Numbered from the stretch's first letter, positions 17,556 to 26,641 are shown. The stretch: 64,000 bases of DNA from Angelakisella massiliensis (GCF_900104675.1 NZ_LT629945.1:2656756-2720755); one strand, 5' to 3'. The notes: a model not told the origin generated them from the sequence alone. Numbers and translations are program-made.

Positions 17556-17945
17556 AGCGACGCACGCTCCTTTACTTTTTCGGTCTTGCGCGGCGGAAGC
17601 CGCAATTTTATTCTTCCCCTTCTCCCGTCGGTTTAATCAAACCCCGCCGGAAGGAGAGCGGAATCCGCTGCGGCTGCCGGTCCCGCTTTTCATCCTATGC
17701 CCTCATCATCTGTTGGGATATCGGAGTTTCCCGGACAATAACCGCCCAGGTCTCAAAAAGCTTCTCCCCGCTGTGAACTCCACGCAACCTGCGGGGTAAA
17801 ACGGGCCTTTTGGGGAGTAAAAAAATCTTGCCCGCCCAGCCCGCCATGGACGGCGCTGATCAAACATGATATGATTGGTCCATGGCAAAGGAGCGGTCTG
17901 GCCGGACCATCACCTGAAATGGGAACACAGCTCAAGGAGGTACTT

Positions 17946-18512
17946 ATGGCTCACCGATGGAGCAAAATAAGAAAAATATTGGAGCAGGATCTGCTCTGTC
18001 CGGTCCTGCGGGGACGGGTACAGTATTTCTGCACCCATTATCACAAAGCACCTGACCAGTATGGCCGGGTCTGTCTGCGGGTGGATGGAAAGGAGTATGC
18101 GAAGGCAAACCCCTACTCCTATTATGTCAACGGCTACCATATCATGGAGCGAAGACTGAAGGAAGCACAGTCCATCCCCTGCCGGGAATGGGAAGGGGGA
18201 CGCTTTCTCCATGAGGAAGAAAATGCCCAGGTGGAAGAGCAGGTGCGCCGTACCGCAATTTGGGACGGCAGCTTTGATATCTGTGACTTTACCCAGGCGC
18301 TGGAGAGGTATCGCAGCGCCCCCATCAGCGAGAGCCTGTCTTCCCCGGAACCACTGGTGCGGATGCTGGCGGTTCTTGACCGGAGAGTGGGAAAGAGAAC
18401 CCTTGGAAGGCTGAAAGAACAGCTGCCCCAGCAGCCCCAGTGGCTCCAGTTTTTCTACCGTCTGCGTCTGGAGGCGGAGGGAATGGAACCACAGACTACA
18501 AAGACACTATAA
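17946..18512 (+). CDS. Hypothetical protein, possibly SF0329 family
   Basis: A 188-residue soluble protein. MAHRWSKIRKILEQDLLCP and YFCTHYHKAPDQYGRVCLRVDGKE resemble the uncharacterised SF0329-type family, a recollection not checked by search. Start ATG at 17946 with a perfect AAGGAGGT at 17934-17941; a frame opening at 17871 is too far upstream of any ribosome site. It interrupts the expected acpS-nnrD-mazF gene order and is followed by repeat unit A, so it may be an acquired gene. No catalytic motif is evident. Confidence 0.6.
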   Translation: MAHRWSKIRKILEQDLLCPVLRGRVQYFCTHYHKAPDQYGRVCLRVDGKEYAKANPYSYYVNGYHIMERRLKEAQSIPCREWEGGRFLHEEENAQVEEQVRRTAIWDGSFDICDFTQALERYRSAPISESLSSPEPLVRMLAVLDRRVGKRTLGRLKEQLPQQPQWLQFFYRLRLEAEGMEPQTTKTL

Positions 18513-18690
18513 AAGTGGCTTTCGCCCCTCTAAAACTTTTTCCCTCAAAACCGGCTGCAACCCATTGGTCCCCGTGTTGGGTGAGGTGAGGGGCGGAGAG
18601 TCCCTGCTGATTTTTCTGAGACGAAGCAAAACATTTCAAATACGATTTTTGTTTGCCGGCAAGAGTGCCAAACTTTTCCGGCGCGCACAA

Positions 18691-18723
18691 AGGCTCCCTT
18701 TGCCAAACCGGTAAAGGGAGCCT
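18691..18723. repeat. Hairpin AGGCTCCC..., left copy flanking unit A
   Basis: AGGCTCCCTTTGCC pairs with GGTAAAGGGAGCCT. A second, nearly identical hairpin is at 18929-18961 on the other side of unit A. Confidence 0.7.
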
Positions 18724-18887
18724 GAGCGTGTCGAAAAAGTTCGACACGCTTCCAGGGGGTATCCAATACCCCCTGGATACGCCGCTTGGTTCCTGACGAA
18801 ACCAGCGGCGATACCCCCGGTTTCGCGCCCCAGTGGGCGCGGGTCGTGGTATAAAAATCAGGCGCATGTCCTGATTTTTATGATTTT
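18723..18887 (+). repeat. Dispersed multi-hairpin element, unit A
   Basis: Unit A has, in order: a head hairpin (GTGTCGAA/TTCGACAC), a stem CCAGGGGGTAT/ATACCCCCTGG, a stem CGCCGC...GCGGCG, a short GCGCCC/GGGCGC stem, and a tail hairpin AAAAATCAGG/CCTGATTTTT. Near-identical units are at 40441-40602 (inverted), 60282-60429 and 60433-60597. It lies between two convergent genes. Apparent reading frames inside it follow from the shared DNA and have no ribosome sites. Confidence 0.85.
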
Positions 18888-18928
18888 GAATTTCATTTGT
18901 TCCTTAAACCAGGTTTCTCTACAGTCTA

Positions 18929-18961
18929 AGGCTCCCTTTGCCAAAACGGCAAAGGGAGCCT
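18929..18961. repeat. Hairpin AGGCTCCC..., right copy flanking unit A
   Basis: AGGCTCCCTTTGCC / GGCAAAGGGAGCCT with an AAAAC loop, differing from the left copy in a few loop-side bases. About 80 bp before the 3' end of the lipoprotein gene. Confidence 0.7.
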
Positions 18962-19041
18962 CGCTCTTTGTATGGAATCATTATATCTGAATGGAAGATG
19001 AAAAAAGAAATGGGAAAGGATTCCCTTGGGCAATTTTCTCC

Positions 19042-19554
19042 TCACTGCCCGGTGACAGTAACCACCGTGCCTCCTGCGGGAAAAGCGATGGCCCGCAGCT
19101 GGAGCGGTTCTCCTTCCCAGCACAGCTCCACCGGTTCCAATCCCACAGTGCCCTCCGCCAACAGTCTCTGACCATCCCATCTGGCGTCTGTCAGCCGCTG
19201 TCCTCCCTCCAGCAGCGTATTCCGAAGGGCTGACAGCACCGACTGTTCCGGAATCTCCTCCGCCAGAAGGGGAAGCTTCATTTCCCGGTAGCGAACCTCC
19301 ACCGATGTTCCCTGGAAGGTCACGTTCAAACCATCCAGGTCCTCCGGAGCGGTAAAATCCAGCTGCATCTGATCCCCTTCCCACTGGACAGACAGCGATA
19401 CCTCCTCCGCCAGCTCTTCTGAGGCGATCACTCCGGTAAAGGAGCCGGAAGAACCAAACCATTGTACCGCTGTTTCCATAGGGTCCGGCTTTTTCTCACC
19501 GCATCCGGTCAGCAGCAGCGCCAATGCCAGCGCTGTGATCCATCCCTTCATCAT
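19042..19554 (-). CDS. Small lipoprotein of unknown function
   Basis: A 170-residue protein with a lipoprotein signal peptide (MKGWITALALALLLTGC, lipobox LLTG-C) and a secreted beta-rich domain. It should be anchored on the outer face of the membrane. The start is one of two consecutive ATGs (19554 or 19551) after GAGGGA. It overlaps the end of nnrD by 59 bp, so it is co-transcribed with acpS-nnrD. Small lipoprotein genes at this place before alr/mazF are common in Clostridia; the function is unknown to me. Confidence 0.75.
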   Translation of the reverse strand: MMKGWITALALALLLTGCGEKKPDPMETAVQWFGSSGSFTGVIASEELAEEVSLSVQWEGDQMQLDFTAPEDLDGLNVTFQGTSVEVRYREMKLPLLAEEIPEQSVLSALRNTLLEGGQRLTDARWDGQRLLAEGTVGLEPVELCWEGEPLQLRAIAFPAGGTVVTVTGQ

Positions 19555-21085
19555 TCCCTCTTTTCCCGGAACGGCAGGCTTCCAGGGTGAGGAAGGCCTC
19601 TCCCAGGGCGTCAATGACATCAGTAGGGAGCATCCCCTCTCTGGACCACCGGCGGGCGGCAGCCTGGGCCGCCATCCCCTGGAGCACCAAACCACATCGG
19701 GCCGCCTCCCACAAAGGCAATCCCCTGGCAGCCATGGCCCCCAGAATTCCCGCCAGAACATCGCCGCTTCCGCCCCGGGCCAAACCGCTGTTCCCCAGGA
19801 AAGAGGCGGTTTTCTCCCCATCTGGTCCGTAGAGCCAGGTGACCGCTCCCTTGAGCAGCAGTACCGCCCCTGTCTCCCGGCTGAAAGCCGCAGCCGTATC
19901 CGCAAGTTCTTTCCCTCCATCTATATGCGTACCGGTCAGGCGGGAGAACTCGCCGGGATGTGGAGTGAGCAGCAGCGGAGCGGCAGACCGGCGAAGAACC
20001 TCCGTCTTTCCTGCCAGTGCATTAAGGGCATCAGCATCCAGAATCAATGGTGTTTTGCAGTATTGCAGCATCCCCAATACAAGGCTCTTGGTCTCCTCCG
20101 TATTTTCCATGCCGCAGCCCATCACAACAGCGTCCGATTCATTGGCCCATTTCAGCAGACGGGAAAGCTCCGTCGCGGCAATCCCGCCATTCCAGCTCTG
20201 GTGCAGGGGACGGCGGAGCAGACCGGGATAACGTCCTCCCGCTTCCCGGCAGACATCCAGTGTGGATGCCAGGATCACATAGCCTGTGCCTGCCCGTAAA
20301 GCCCCTCCGCAGGCCATCACGGCCGCGCCGGGATAAGCGGCGGAGCCGCAGATGAGCAGCAGCCGTCCGTTGGTGCCCTTATGGCTCCACCCCAGCCGTC
20401 TGGGAAAAGCGCAGATCTCCGGCTCAAGGGCATCCGTCAACAGGCCGCTTTCCTCCGCTACCTGGGTCAGGGGCGTGCGGGCCAGAAGAACTTCATCGGT
20501 ATATTCCTTTCTCCAGCTCACCAGATGCACCGGTTTCAGGCAAGCCATGGCGATGGTCAGGTGAGCCGGGAAGCAGCTTTCATATCGTCCTGTGTCCCCT
20601 TCCACGCCGCTGGGCAGGTCCAAAGCCACCCGGAAGCCGCGGCTCCGGGCGCACCACTCAAACAGCTCCCGGTCCGGTTCTCTCAGCGCTCCCCGGAAAC
20701 CGATGCCATAAAGGGCATCCACCAGCAAATCACAGCCCTTGATGGTATCCGACAGGGAAGCTTCGCTCCGCTCCAGGATCTCCACCTTCTGCGGCATCAT
20801 CCGAAAGGCTCCCTGGGCCGTATCGGTGGCAGGAGGACCCTGTACCAAAACCACCGTCACCAAAGCGCCTTGTTCCGCCAGGCAGCGGGCCACCACAAAG
20901 CCATCCCCGCCGTTGTTTCCCTTGCCGCAAAGGATCACAGCCTTTTTTCCGGTGAGAGGCATCCGCTCCAACAGGATGCGGGCCGCTTCTTCTCCCGCTT
21001 CCAGCATCATCTGGTCATAGCTGGTCCCCTGCTGAAAGGAGCGCTCCTCAATGCGCCGCATAGCGTCCACCGTAGCGAACTTCAT
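19496..21085 (-). CDS. nnrD: Bifunctional NAD(P)H-hydrate epimerase / ADP-dependent hydratase repair enzyme
   Basis: A 529-residue fusion that repairs damaged NAD(P)H hydrates. Residues 1-210 are the YjeF_N epimerase domain (ILCGKGNNGGDGFVVARCLAE). Residues about 230-510 are the ribokinase-like dehydratase domain (LILDADALNALAGK; LLTPHPGEFSRLTG; GLARGGSGDVLAGILGA). Both halves carry their key motifs. It begins 3 bp after the acpS stop (operon) and its 3' end overlaps the lipoprotein gene. Confidence 0.95.
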   Translation of the reverse strand: MKFATVDAMRRIEERSFQQGTSYDQMMLEAGEEAARILLERMPLTGKKAVILCGKGNNGGDGFVVARCLAEQGALVTVVLVQGPPATDTAQGAFRMMPQKVEILERSEASLSDTIKGCDLLVDALYGIGFRGALREPDRELFEWCARSRGFRVALDLPSGVEGDTGRYESCFPAHLTIAMACLKPVHLVSWRKEYTDEVLLARTPLTQVAEESGLLTDALEPEICAFPRRLGWSHKGTNGRLLLICGSAAYPGAAVMACGGALRAGTGYVILASTLDVCREAGGRYPGLLRRPLHQSWNGGIAATELSRLLKWANESDAVVMGCGMENTEETKSLVLGMLQYCKTPLILDADALNALAGKTEVLRRSAAPLLLTPHPGEFSRLTGTHIDGGKELADTAAAFSRETGAVLLLKGAVTWLYGPDGEKTASFLGNSGLARGGSGDVLAGILGAMAARGLPLWEAARCGLVLQGMAAQAAARRWSREGMLPTDVIDALGEAFLTLEACRSGKRGNDEGMDHSAGIGAAADRMR

Positions 21086-21088
21086 CCT

Positions 21089-21454
21089 TCATTCCTCCTC
21101 CCACGCCACCACAAAGGCGGTAGCGGTGCTGGCTGTATGGGTAATACTCAGGGAGAACTTTTTTCCCCCACACAACTGCGCCGCCCTGCCGGTGGGAACC
21201 AACCGGGGCGCTCCCAGCTCATCCACCACAACCCCCACCTCATGGGGGCGAAATCCCCGGAAACCGGTTCCCAGCGCCTTGGCAAAGGCTTCCTTGGCGG
21301 CAAAATATCCCGCAGCAGTGGGAGCCGGATGCTTCATTTTGCCCAATCGCTGCTGTTCCTCCGGAGTGTATACTCCTTTGAAAAAGCTGTCCCGGGCGAT
21401 GGCCTTTTCCACCCGGGCGATTTCTATACTGTCCACACCTGTATAAAGCTTCAT
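21089..21454 (-). CDS. acpS: Holo-[acyl-carrier-protein] synthase
   Basis: A 121-residue phosphopantetheinyl transferase that converts apo-ACP to holo-ACP for fatty acid synthesis. TGVDSIEIARVEKAI and YFAAKEAFAKALGTG are the two Mg2+/CoA-binding motifs. The length is typical. Placed upstream of nnrD as in many Firmicutes. Confidence 0.95.
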   Translation of the reverse strand: MKLYTGVDSIEIARVEKAIARDSFFKGVYTPEEQQRLGKMKHPAPTAAGYFAAKEAFAKALGTGFRGFRPHEVGVVVDELGAPRLVPTGRAAQLCGGKKFSLSITHTASTATAFVVAWEEE

Positions 21455-21472
21455 CCCTTCATCCTTCCCCTT

Positions 21473-21811
21473 TCAGATGCCATAATGGATGACTGTTTCC
21501 CCTTTTGCGGCCGCCCGCTCCAATAGCTGTGTCAAGGGATAAAACTCCGGATTTCCATTCTCTTTGAGTATCCGGACCATGGGGAGCAAAGAACGGGGCG
21601 GAATGAGTGTAACGCCGTACCAGGCAAGGCCGTGTGCCGGGCGGGACATGGTATGCCAATAAGTTTCCAGCTCCTCCTGCAGCTGCTCCGCCACCTCCAG
21701 CAGCAGATCGTCCTCCACCTTTATACACTCATAACGCTGTGGCTCATAACTATCCCCGTAATCCCGCTGTGGGTCCACCTGAGGCAGGATGCCAAAATCA
21801 TGGGCGCACAT
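21473..21811 (-). CDS. Hypothetical protein leading the acpS operon
   Basis: A 112-residue acidic protein (MCAHDFGILPQVDPQRDYGDSYEPQ at the start, partly shown) with no signal peptide, membrane segment or catalytic motif that I recognise. YECIKVEDDLLLEVAEQL suggests a helix. It ends 18 bp before acpS and is probably co-transcribed from the promoter at 21833-21862. The ATG follows GGGGGAA. Confidence 0.65.
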   Translation of the reverse strand: MCAHDFGILPQVDPQRDYGDSYEPQRYECIKVEDDLLLEVAEQLQEELETYWHTMSRPAHGLAWYGVTLIPPRSLLPMVRILKENGNPEFYPLTQLLERAAAKGETVIHYGI

Positions 21812-21832
21812 TCTGATTCCCCCTTTTGCTTC

Positions 21833-21862
21833 ATCTTATCACGGCAAAGGTTGGAAAGGCAA
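21833..21862 (-). promoter_or_regulatory. Promoter for the acpS-nnrD operon
   Basis: Minus-strand TTGCCT (21862-21857), 18-bp spacer, TAAGAT (21838-21833), about 20 bp before the first ATG. It lies back to back with the hydrolase promoter. Confidence 0.45.
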
Positions 21863-21871
21863 CTGCTTCCC

Positions 21872-21901
21872 TTGACAAGTCTGATTGAAAATGTTTATCA
21901 T
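21872..21901 (+). promoter_or_regulatory. Promoter of the alpha/beta hydrolase gene
   Basis: TTGACA (21872-21877), 18-bp spacer, TATCAT (21896-21901). Confidence 0.6.
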
Positions 21902-21977
21902 CACCATGAAAGAAACATTTTTTTGCATCCTGAATTTTTTTGTTTTCCCTTTGAAACCACCGTCAAAGGAGGTTCCC

Positions 21978-22607
21978 ATGAATATCATTCTGCTCCATGG
22001 TCTTGGTCAGTCCCCCGCCGCCTGGGATGAAGTCATCAAGGGTTCTCCCCTGCTCCAGGACAGCCGTTGTCCCAATCTTTTCACTCTTCCCGGAAGAAAA
22101 AGCGACAGCTATCAAGCCCTGTTTGATGCCTTTTCTCAGTATTGTCAGCAGCAGCCCAAGCCTTTGCATCTGTGCGGACTGTCTCTGGGAGGGCTGCTGG
22201 CCCTTGATTATGCCGGAAAATATCCCCAGCAGGTGGCCTCCCTGGTACTTATCGGCATCCCTCACCGCATCCCACCGGTGCTGATGGGACTGCAGGACCT
22301 GGTATTTCGCTTCGCCCCTGATTCTGTGGTAGGGGGAACCGGTCTTTCCCGGGAAGGCTTGCGCTCCCTCTGCCGGTCCATGGCCAGGCTGGAGCCTTCC
22401 TCCTGGTTACCGGCGGTACAATGCCCCACCCTGGTGCTGTGCGGGCAGCGGGATCGGGCCAATAGACGTTCCGCCTGTATGGTGGAAAAGGGGTTGGCCC
22501 GAAGCCAGGTGGAACTGATCCCCGGCGCGGGTCATGAGGTGAACCGGGACGCGCCGGAAATCCTGAGAACCCGCCTGGAGGCTTTCTATGATTCGCTGGA
22601 GAAATGA
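21978..22607 (+). CDS. Alpha/beta-fold hydrolase
   Basis: A 209-residue cytoplasmic hydrolase. IILLHGLGQSPAAWDEV is the oxyanion loop, CGLSLGGLLALDYA holds the nucleophile Ser, LVLCGQRDRAN a likely Asp, and GAGHEVNRDAP the catalytic His. The substrate cannot be told from sequence. ATG at 21978 after AAAGGAGGT; an upstream ATG at 21885 lies inside the promoter region and is not used. Monocistronic, with no clear terminator before the T-box promoter. Confidence 0.85.
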   Translation: MNIILLHGLGQSPAAWDEVIKGSPLLQDSRCPNLFTLPGRKSDSYQALFDAFSQYCQQQPKPLHLCGLSLGGLLALDYAGKYPQQVASLVLIGIPHRIPPVLMGLQDLVFRFAPDSVVGGTGLSREGLRSLCRSMARLEPSSWLPAVQCPTLVLCGQRDRANRRSACMVEKGLARSQVELIPGAGHEVNRDAPEILRTRLEAFYDSLEK

Positions 22608-22673
22608 GTGAAAAAGCGCCTTTGTAAACCTCCGGGAAGGGCGGGAAAATCCAATTTTCTCCCATTTCCACAG

Positions 22674-22702
22674 TTGCAAAGGGGTAAAAATTGTGCTATC
22701 AT
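22674..22702 (+). promoter_or_regulatory. Promoter of the pheST T-box transcript
   Basis: TTGCAA (22674-22679), 17-bp spacer, TATCAT (22697-22702) with TG upstream. Confidence 0.7.
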
Positions 22703-22709
22703 GTCCTTT

Positions 22710-22972
22710 GTAGCAGAACAAACCCTGTGATCGAGAGAGTAACCGGCTCAGAGCCACACAGAGAGGACCCGCCCAGGCTGAAAGCGGGACCTGACGGAGG
22801 ACCGGTGAAGTTCACTCGGGAGGGGCGCCGCGGAAGCTGTAGTAGGCGGCGACGGGACAGGCTCCGTTAAACGGCCTGCAAAGTGTCCGGCTTCTGCCGG
22901 AAAGCTGGGTGGTACCGCGGAATGGCGTCTTGCCTTTCGTCCCATATTGATGTGGGGCGAAGGGCTTTTTCT
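22710..22972 (+). promoter_or_regulatory. T-box riboswitch, phenylalanine-specific
   Basis: A tRNA-sensing leader controlling pheST. The T-box sequence TGGGTGGTACCGCGG is at 22906-22920, an AG-rich start of Stem I near 22731, and a probable specifier TTC (Phe) at 22811-22813 in GAAGTTCACTC. The terminator (GCCTTTCGTCCC / GGGGCGAAGGGC then T-run) spans 22932-22972. Uncharged tRNA-Phe should stabilise the antiterminator and allow expression. Confidence 0.95.
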
Positions 22973-23031
22973 TTTTCCCTCCCCCAACTGACCGATCTGC
23001 CGCACACAAACCAAGTGAGAGGAGAACCGCT

Positions 23032-24051
23032 ATGAAATCAGCATTGGAGGCCATTCGTGCCGCCGCACATGAGCAGCTGCAAAACACCGCTGATCTCAAG
23101 GATCTGGAAGAGATCCGCATTAAATTTCTGGGCAAAAAGGGCGAGCTGACCGCCATCCTCAAGCAGATGGGCAAGCTCACTCCCGAGGAGCGTCCGGTAA
23201 TGGGCCAGCTGGCCAACGAAGTCCGGGCCTTTATCGAGGAGGAGCTGGCCACCCGTCAAAAGGCCCTCCAGGAGGCCGCCACCAAAGAAAAGCTGCGTCA
23301 GGAAACTCTGGACGTCACCATGCCCGGCAAAACCCGTTCTCTGGGCCACAAACACCCCCTGACCCTGGTGCTGGATGAAGTGAAGGAGATCTTCATCGGC
23401 ATGGGCTTTGATATCGTGCAGGGTCCCGAGGTGGAGCTGGATTATTATAACTTTGAGGCTCTCAACCTCCCCAAGGATCATCCCGCCAGAGATACCCAGG
23501 ATACCTTCTATATTACCGACAACATCCTGCTGCGGACCCAGACTTCCCCCATGCAGGTGCGCACCATGGAACAGCGGAAGCCTCCCCTGCGGATCATCGC
23601 TCCCGGACGGGTTTACCGCTCCGATGCGGTGGACGCCACCCACTCCCCCGTTTTCCATCAGATCGAGGGACTGGTTGTGGACAAGGGCATCACCATGGCT
23701 GACCTGAAAGGCTGCCTGGAAGCCATTGTCAAGCGGCTGTATGGTCAGGATGCTGTGGTGCGGTTCCGTCCCCATCACTTCCCCTTCACTGAGCCTTCCG
23801 CCGAGGTGGACATCCAGTGCTTCGGCTGCCACGGTGAAGGCTGCCGCCTGTGCAAGGGCGAAGGCTGGATCGAGATTCTGGGCTGCGGCATGGTCCATCC
23901 CAAGGTCCTGTCCAACTGCGGCATCGACCCCGAGGTGTACAGCGGCTTTGCCTTCGGCATCGGCCTGGAGCGTCTGGTAATGGGCCGGTACAGCATCGAC
24001 GACCTGCGGCTGTTCTATGAGAACGACCTGCGGTTCCTGGAGCAGTTCTGA
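23032..24051 (+). CDS. pheS: Phenylalanyl-tRNA synthetase alpha subunit
   Basis: A 339-residue class II synthetase subunit, charging tRNA-Phe together with PheT as an alpha2-beta2 enzyme. The N-terminus is a coiled coil that contacts tRNA. Motif 2 ([27 protein letters not shown], in part) and motif 3 ([15 protein letters not shown]) are present. ATG after GAGAGGAG. First gene of the T-box operon; 19 bp before pheT. Confidence 0.97.
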   Translation: MKSALEAIRAAAHEQLQNTADLKDLEEIRIKFLGKKGELTAILKQMGKLTPEERPVMGQLANEVRAFIEEELATRQKALQEAATKEKLRQETLDVTMPGKTRSLGHKHPLTLVLDEVKEIFIGMGFDIVQGPEVELDYYNFEALNLPKDHPARDTQDTFYITDNILLRTQTSPMQVRTMEQRKPPLRIIAPGRVYRSDAVDATHSPVFHQIEGLVVDKGITMADLKGCLEAIVKRLYGQDAVVRFRPHHFPFTEPSAEVDIQCFGCHGEGCRLCKGEGWIEILGCGMVHPKVLSNCGIDPEVYSGFAFGIGLERLVMGRYSIDDLRLFYENDLRFLEQF

Positions 24052-24070
24052 GCAAGGGAGGAGTAGAATT

Positions 24071-26452
24071 ATGGATCTGTCAATGAGATGGCTGAAAGAT
24101 TATGTGGATGTGGACCTTCCTCCCCGGGCTTTCTGCGAAGGAATGACCATGTCCGGTTCCAAGGTGGAAGGATATGAGATGGAAGGAGCCGAAATCTCCA
24201 ACGTGGTGGTAGGCCAGGTGCTGGAGATGGAGCGTCATCCTGATTCCGACCATCTGTGGGTATGCAAGGTGGATGTGGGCGGCGAAGCCCCCATTCAGAT
24301 CATCACCGGCGCCCAGAACGTCCATGTGGGAGACTATGTGCCCGCCGCTCTCCACAATTCCACCCTTCCCGGCGGTGTGAAGATCAAGAAGGGCAAGCTG
24401 CGGGGATTGGAAAGCAACGGTATGCTCTGCTCCCTGGGTGAGCTGGGGCTGACCAAGCACGATTTCCCTTATGCGATTGAAGACGGCATCTTTATTCTTG
24501 GGGAGGACTGCACCCTGGTTCCCGGCACCCCCATCTGCCCGGCTATCGGTCTGGATGATATGAAGGTGGAGTTTGAGATCACCTCCAACCGTCCCGACTG
24601 CCTGTCCATTATCGGTCTGGCTCGGGAAGCCGCCGCTACCTTCGACCGTCCTCTGAAAGTAGAGGCCCCGGTGGTCAAGGGCTGTGGTGGAGATATCCAC
24701 GACTATCTGTCGGTGGAGGTCCTCAATGGCGAGCTGTGCCAGCGTTATATGGCTGGTGTGGTCAAGAACGTCAAAATTGGTCCCTCTCCCCGTTGGATGC
24801 GGGAGCGGCTGCGTGCCTGCGGCGTTCGTCCCATCAGCAATATCGTGGACATCACCAACTATGTCATGCTGGAGTACGGCCAGCCCATGCATGCCTTCGA
24901 CCTGGAGAACGTCCGGGATCATAAGATCATCGTCCGCAATGCCAAGGAAGGCGAAACCATCGTCACCCTGGATGACGTGGAGCGGAAGCTTTCTCCTGAG
25001 ATGCTGGTTATTGGAGACAGCACCGCCCCCTCCGCCATCGCCGGCGTGATGGGCAGCGAAATGTCCGGCATCAACGACAACACCCACACCATCGTTTTTG
25101 AGTCCGCCTGCTTCAAGGGCAGTTCCGTCCGCCTCACCGCCAAGAAAGTGGGCCTGCGTACCGAAGCTTCCGCCCGGTATGAAAAAGGTCTGGACCCCAA
25201 CACCTGCCCCATCGCTCTGGCCCGTGCCTGCCAGCTGGTGGAACAACTGGGCATCGGTGAGGTGGTCGGCGGCGTCATCGACGTCAACAACAACACCAAG
25301 GAGCCGGTGAAAATCCCTCTGGACGCCGGTTGGATGAACCGTTTCCTGGGCATTGACATCCCCGAAAGCCAGATGGTGGAGATCCTGCGCAAGCTGGAAA
25401 TCCCGGTGGAAAACGGCATGGTCATCGCTCCTTCCTTCCGTGCTGATCTGGAGAGCAAGGCGGATGTTGCCGAGGAGATCGCCCGGATCTATGGTTACAA
25501 CAACATCCCCACCACCTCTCTCACCGGCCTGGCGGAAGGCAGCTACACTCCCCGGCAGCAGTTTGACCGGAAGATCCATTCCACGCTGCTGGCCTTGGGC
25601 CTGTCGGAAATCATCACCTACTCTTTCATCAGCCCCCGGCTGTATGACAAGATCCTGATGCCTGCCGACAGCCCCCTGCGCAATTCCGTGACCATCCGCA
25701 ATCCCCTGGGTGAGGACACCAGCATCATGCGCACCACCGCCCTGCCCTCCATGCTGGATATTCTGGCCCGGAACTACAATAACCGCAATCCCCAGGCTCG
25801 TCTCTATGAGATCGCCACCGAGTACCTTCCCACCCAGCCGGATCAGCTGCCGGTGGAGAAGCCCGACGTGGTGCTGGGTATGTACGGAAAGGAAGAGGAT
25901 TTCTTCACCCTCAAGGGAGCGGTGGAAAACCTCCTCAGCCAGCTGGGCGTCTCCGGCTGTGAGTATGTCCCCTGCAAAGATGAGCCCGCCTATCATCCCG
26001 GCCGCTGCGCCAAGCTGGTGCTGAACGGCAAGGAAGTGGGTATTCTGGGCGAGATCCATCCTCAGGCGGCATCCAACTTCGGTATTGATACCCGGGTGTA
26101 TGTGGCTCAGCTGGATGGAGATGCTCTCTTTGAGGCCCACAGCACCGAGAAGAAATATCATCCCCTGCCCAAGTTCCCCGCTTCCACCCGTGACGTGGCC
26201 GTTACCTGTGACGAGGAGCTGCCGGTGGCAGAGATCGAAAAGGTTATCCGCGCCAACACCGGCCGGCTGCTGGAGAAATTGGAGCTGTTCGACGTTTACC
26301 GCGGCAGTCAGATTCCTCAGGGCAAAAAGTCCGTCGCTTACTCCCTGGTACTGCGGGCTGCGGACCGCACCCTTACGGTTGAGGAATGCGACAGAATGAT
26401 GAACAACATCTTCTCCGGACTGGAGAGCATCGGCGGCGAAATTCGTAAATAA
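24071..26452 (+). CDS. pheT: Phenylalanyl-tRNA synthetase beta subunit
   Basis: A 793-residue subunit. The order is N-terminal tRNA-binding OB domain (residues 40-150, VVVGQVLEMERHPDSDHLWVCKV), B3/B4 editing domain (about 200-390), B5 domain, core, and C-terminal anticodon-binding FDX-ACB domain (FPASTRDVAV to the end). ATG at 24071 follows AAGGGAGGAG; an in-frame ATG at 24017 lies inside pheS. A terminator follows directly. Confidence 0.97.
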   Translation: MDLSMRWLKDYVDVDLPPRAFCEGMTMSGSKVEGYEMEGAEISNVVVGQVLEMERHPDSDHLWVCKVDVGGEAPIQIITGAQNVHVGDYVPAALHNSTLPGGVKIKKGKLRGLESNGMLCSLGELGLTKHDFPYAIEDGIFILGEDCTLVPGTPICPAIGLDDMKVEFEITSNRPDCLSIIGLAREAAATFDRPLKVEAPVVKGCGGDIHDYLSVEVLNGELCQRYMAGVVKNVKIGPSPRWMRERLRACGVRPISNIVDITNYVMLEYGQPMHAFDLENVRDHKIIVRNAKEGETIVTLDDVERKLSPEMLVIGDSTAPSAIAGVMGSEMSGINDNTHTIVFESACFKGSSVRLTAKKVGLRTEASARYEKGLDPNTCPIALARACQLVEQLGIGEVVGGVIDVNNNTKEPVKIPLDAGWMNRFLGIDIPESQMVEILRKLEIPVENGMVIAPSFRADLESKADVAEEIARIYGYNNIPTTSLTGLAEGSYTPRQQFDRKIHSTLLALGLSEIITYSFISPRLYDKILMPADSPLRNSVTIRNPLGEDTSIMRTTALPSMLDILARNYNNRNPQARLYEIATEYLPTQPDQLPVEKPDVVLGMYGKEEDFFTLKGAVENLLSQLGVSGCEYVPCKDEPAYHPGRCAKLVLNGKEVGILGEIHPQAASNFGIDTRVYVAQLDGDALFEAHSTEKKYHPLPKFPASTRDVAVTCDEELPVAEIEKVIRANTGRLLEKLELFDVYRGSQIPQGKKSVAYSLVLRAADRTLTVEECDRMMNNIFSGLESIGGEIRK

Positions 26453-26460
26453 ATAAGACT

Positions 26461-26505
26461 GGGCGCCCCTTGGAACCATCGTCCTTTTTGGGGCGCCCTT
26501 ATTTT
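26461..26505 (+). terminator. Terminator of pheST
   Basis: Arms GGGCGCCCC and GGGGCGCCC followed by TTATTTTT, 9 bp after the pheT stop. Confidence 0.85.
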
Positions 26506-26567
26506 TCGGCAATGTGCCGAAAAAGCCGGTTAAAATATTACATTTTTGTGAAATCATTTATTGTCTC

Positions 26568-26596
26568 TTGTAATCTTCCTTAAAATCGGGTAGAAT
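26568..26596 (+). promoter_or_regulatory. Promoter of ireB
   Basis: TTGTAA (26568-26573), 17-bp spacer, TAGAAT (26591-26596), 45 bp before the start codon. Confidence 0.6.
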
Positions 26597-26641
26597 GAAA
26601 GCAATAAGTTTATTGCGCGCCGATTGAAATGGGGTGTAAAA

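Noticed and set aside
18496-18867. Open frame with FIPRPAPTGARNRGYRRW, with relatives in frames at 40460 and 60121
   Set aside because: The peptide similarity comes from the shared DNA repeat; unit D has indels that break the frame, no ribosome sites exist, and structure rather than coding is conserved.
24080-26557. Minus-strand open frame of 825 codons
   Set aside because: Fully antisense to pheT, a certain gene; GC-rich codon bias opens this frame.
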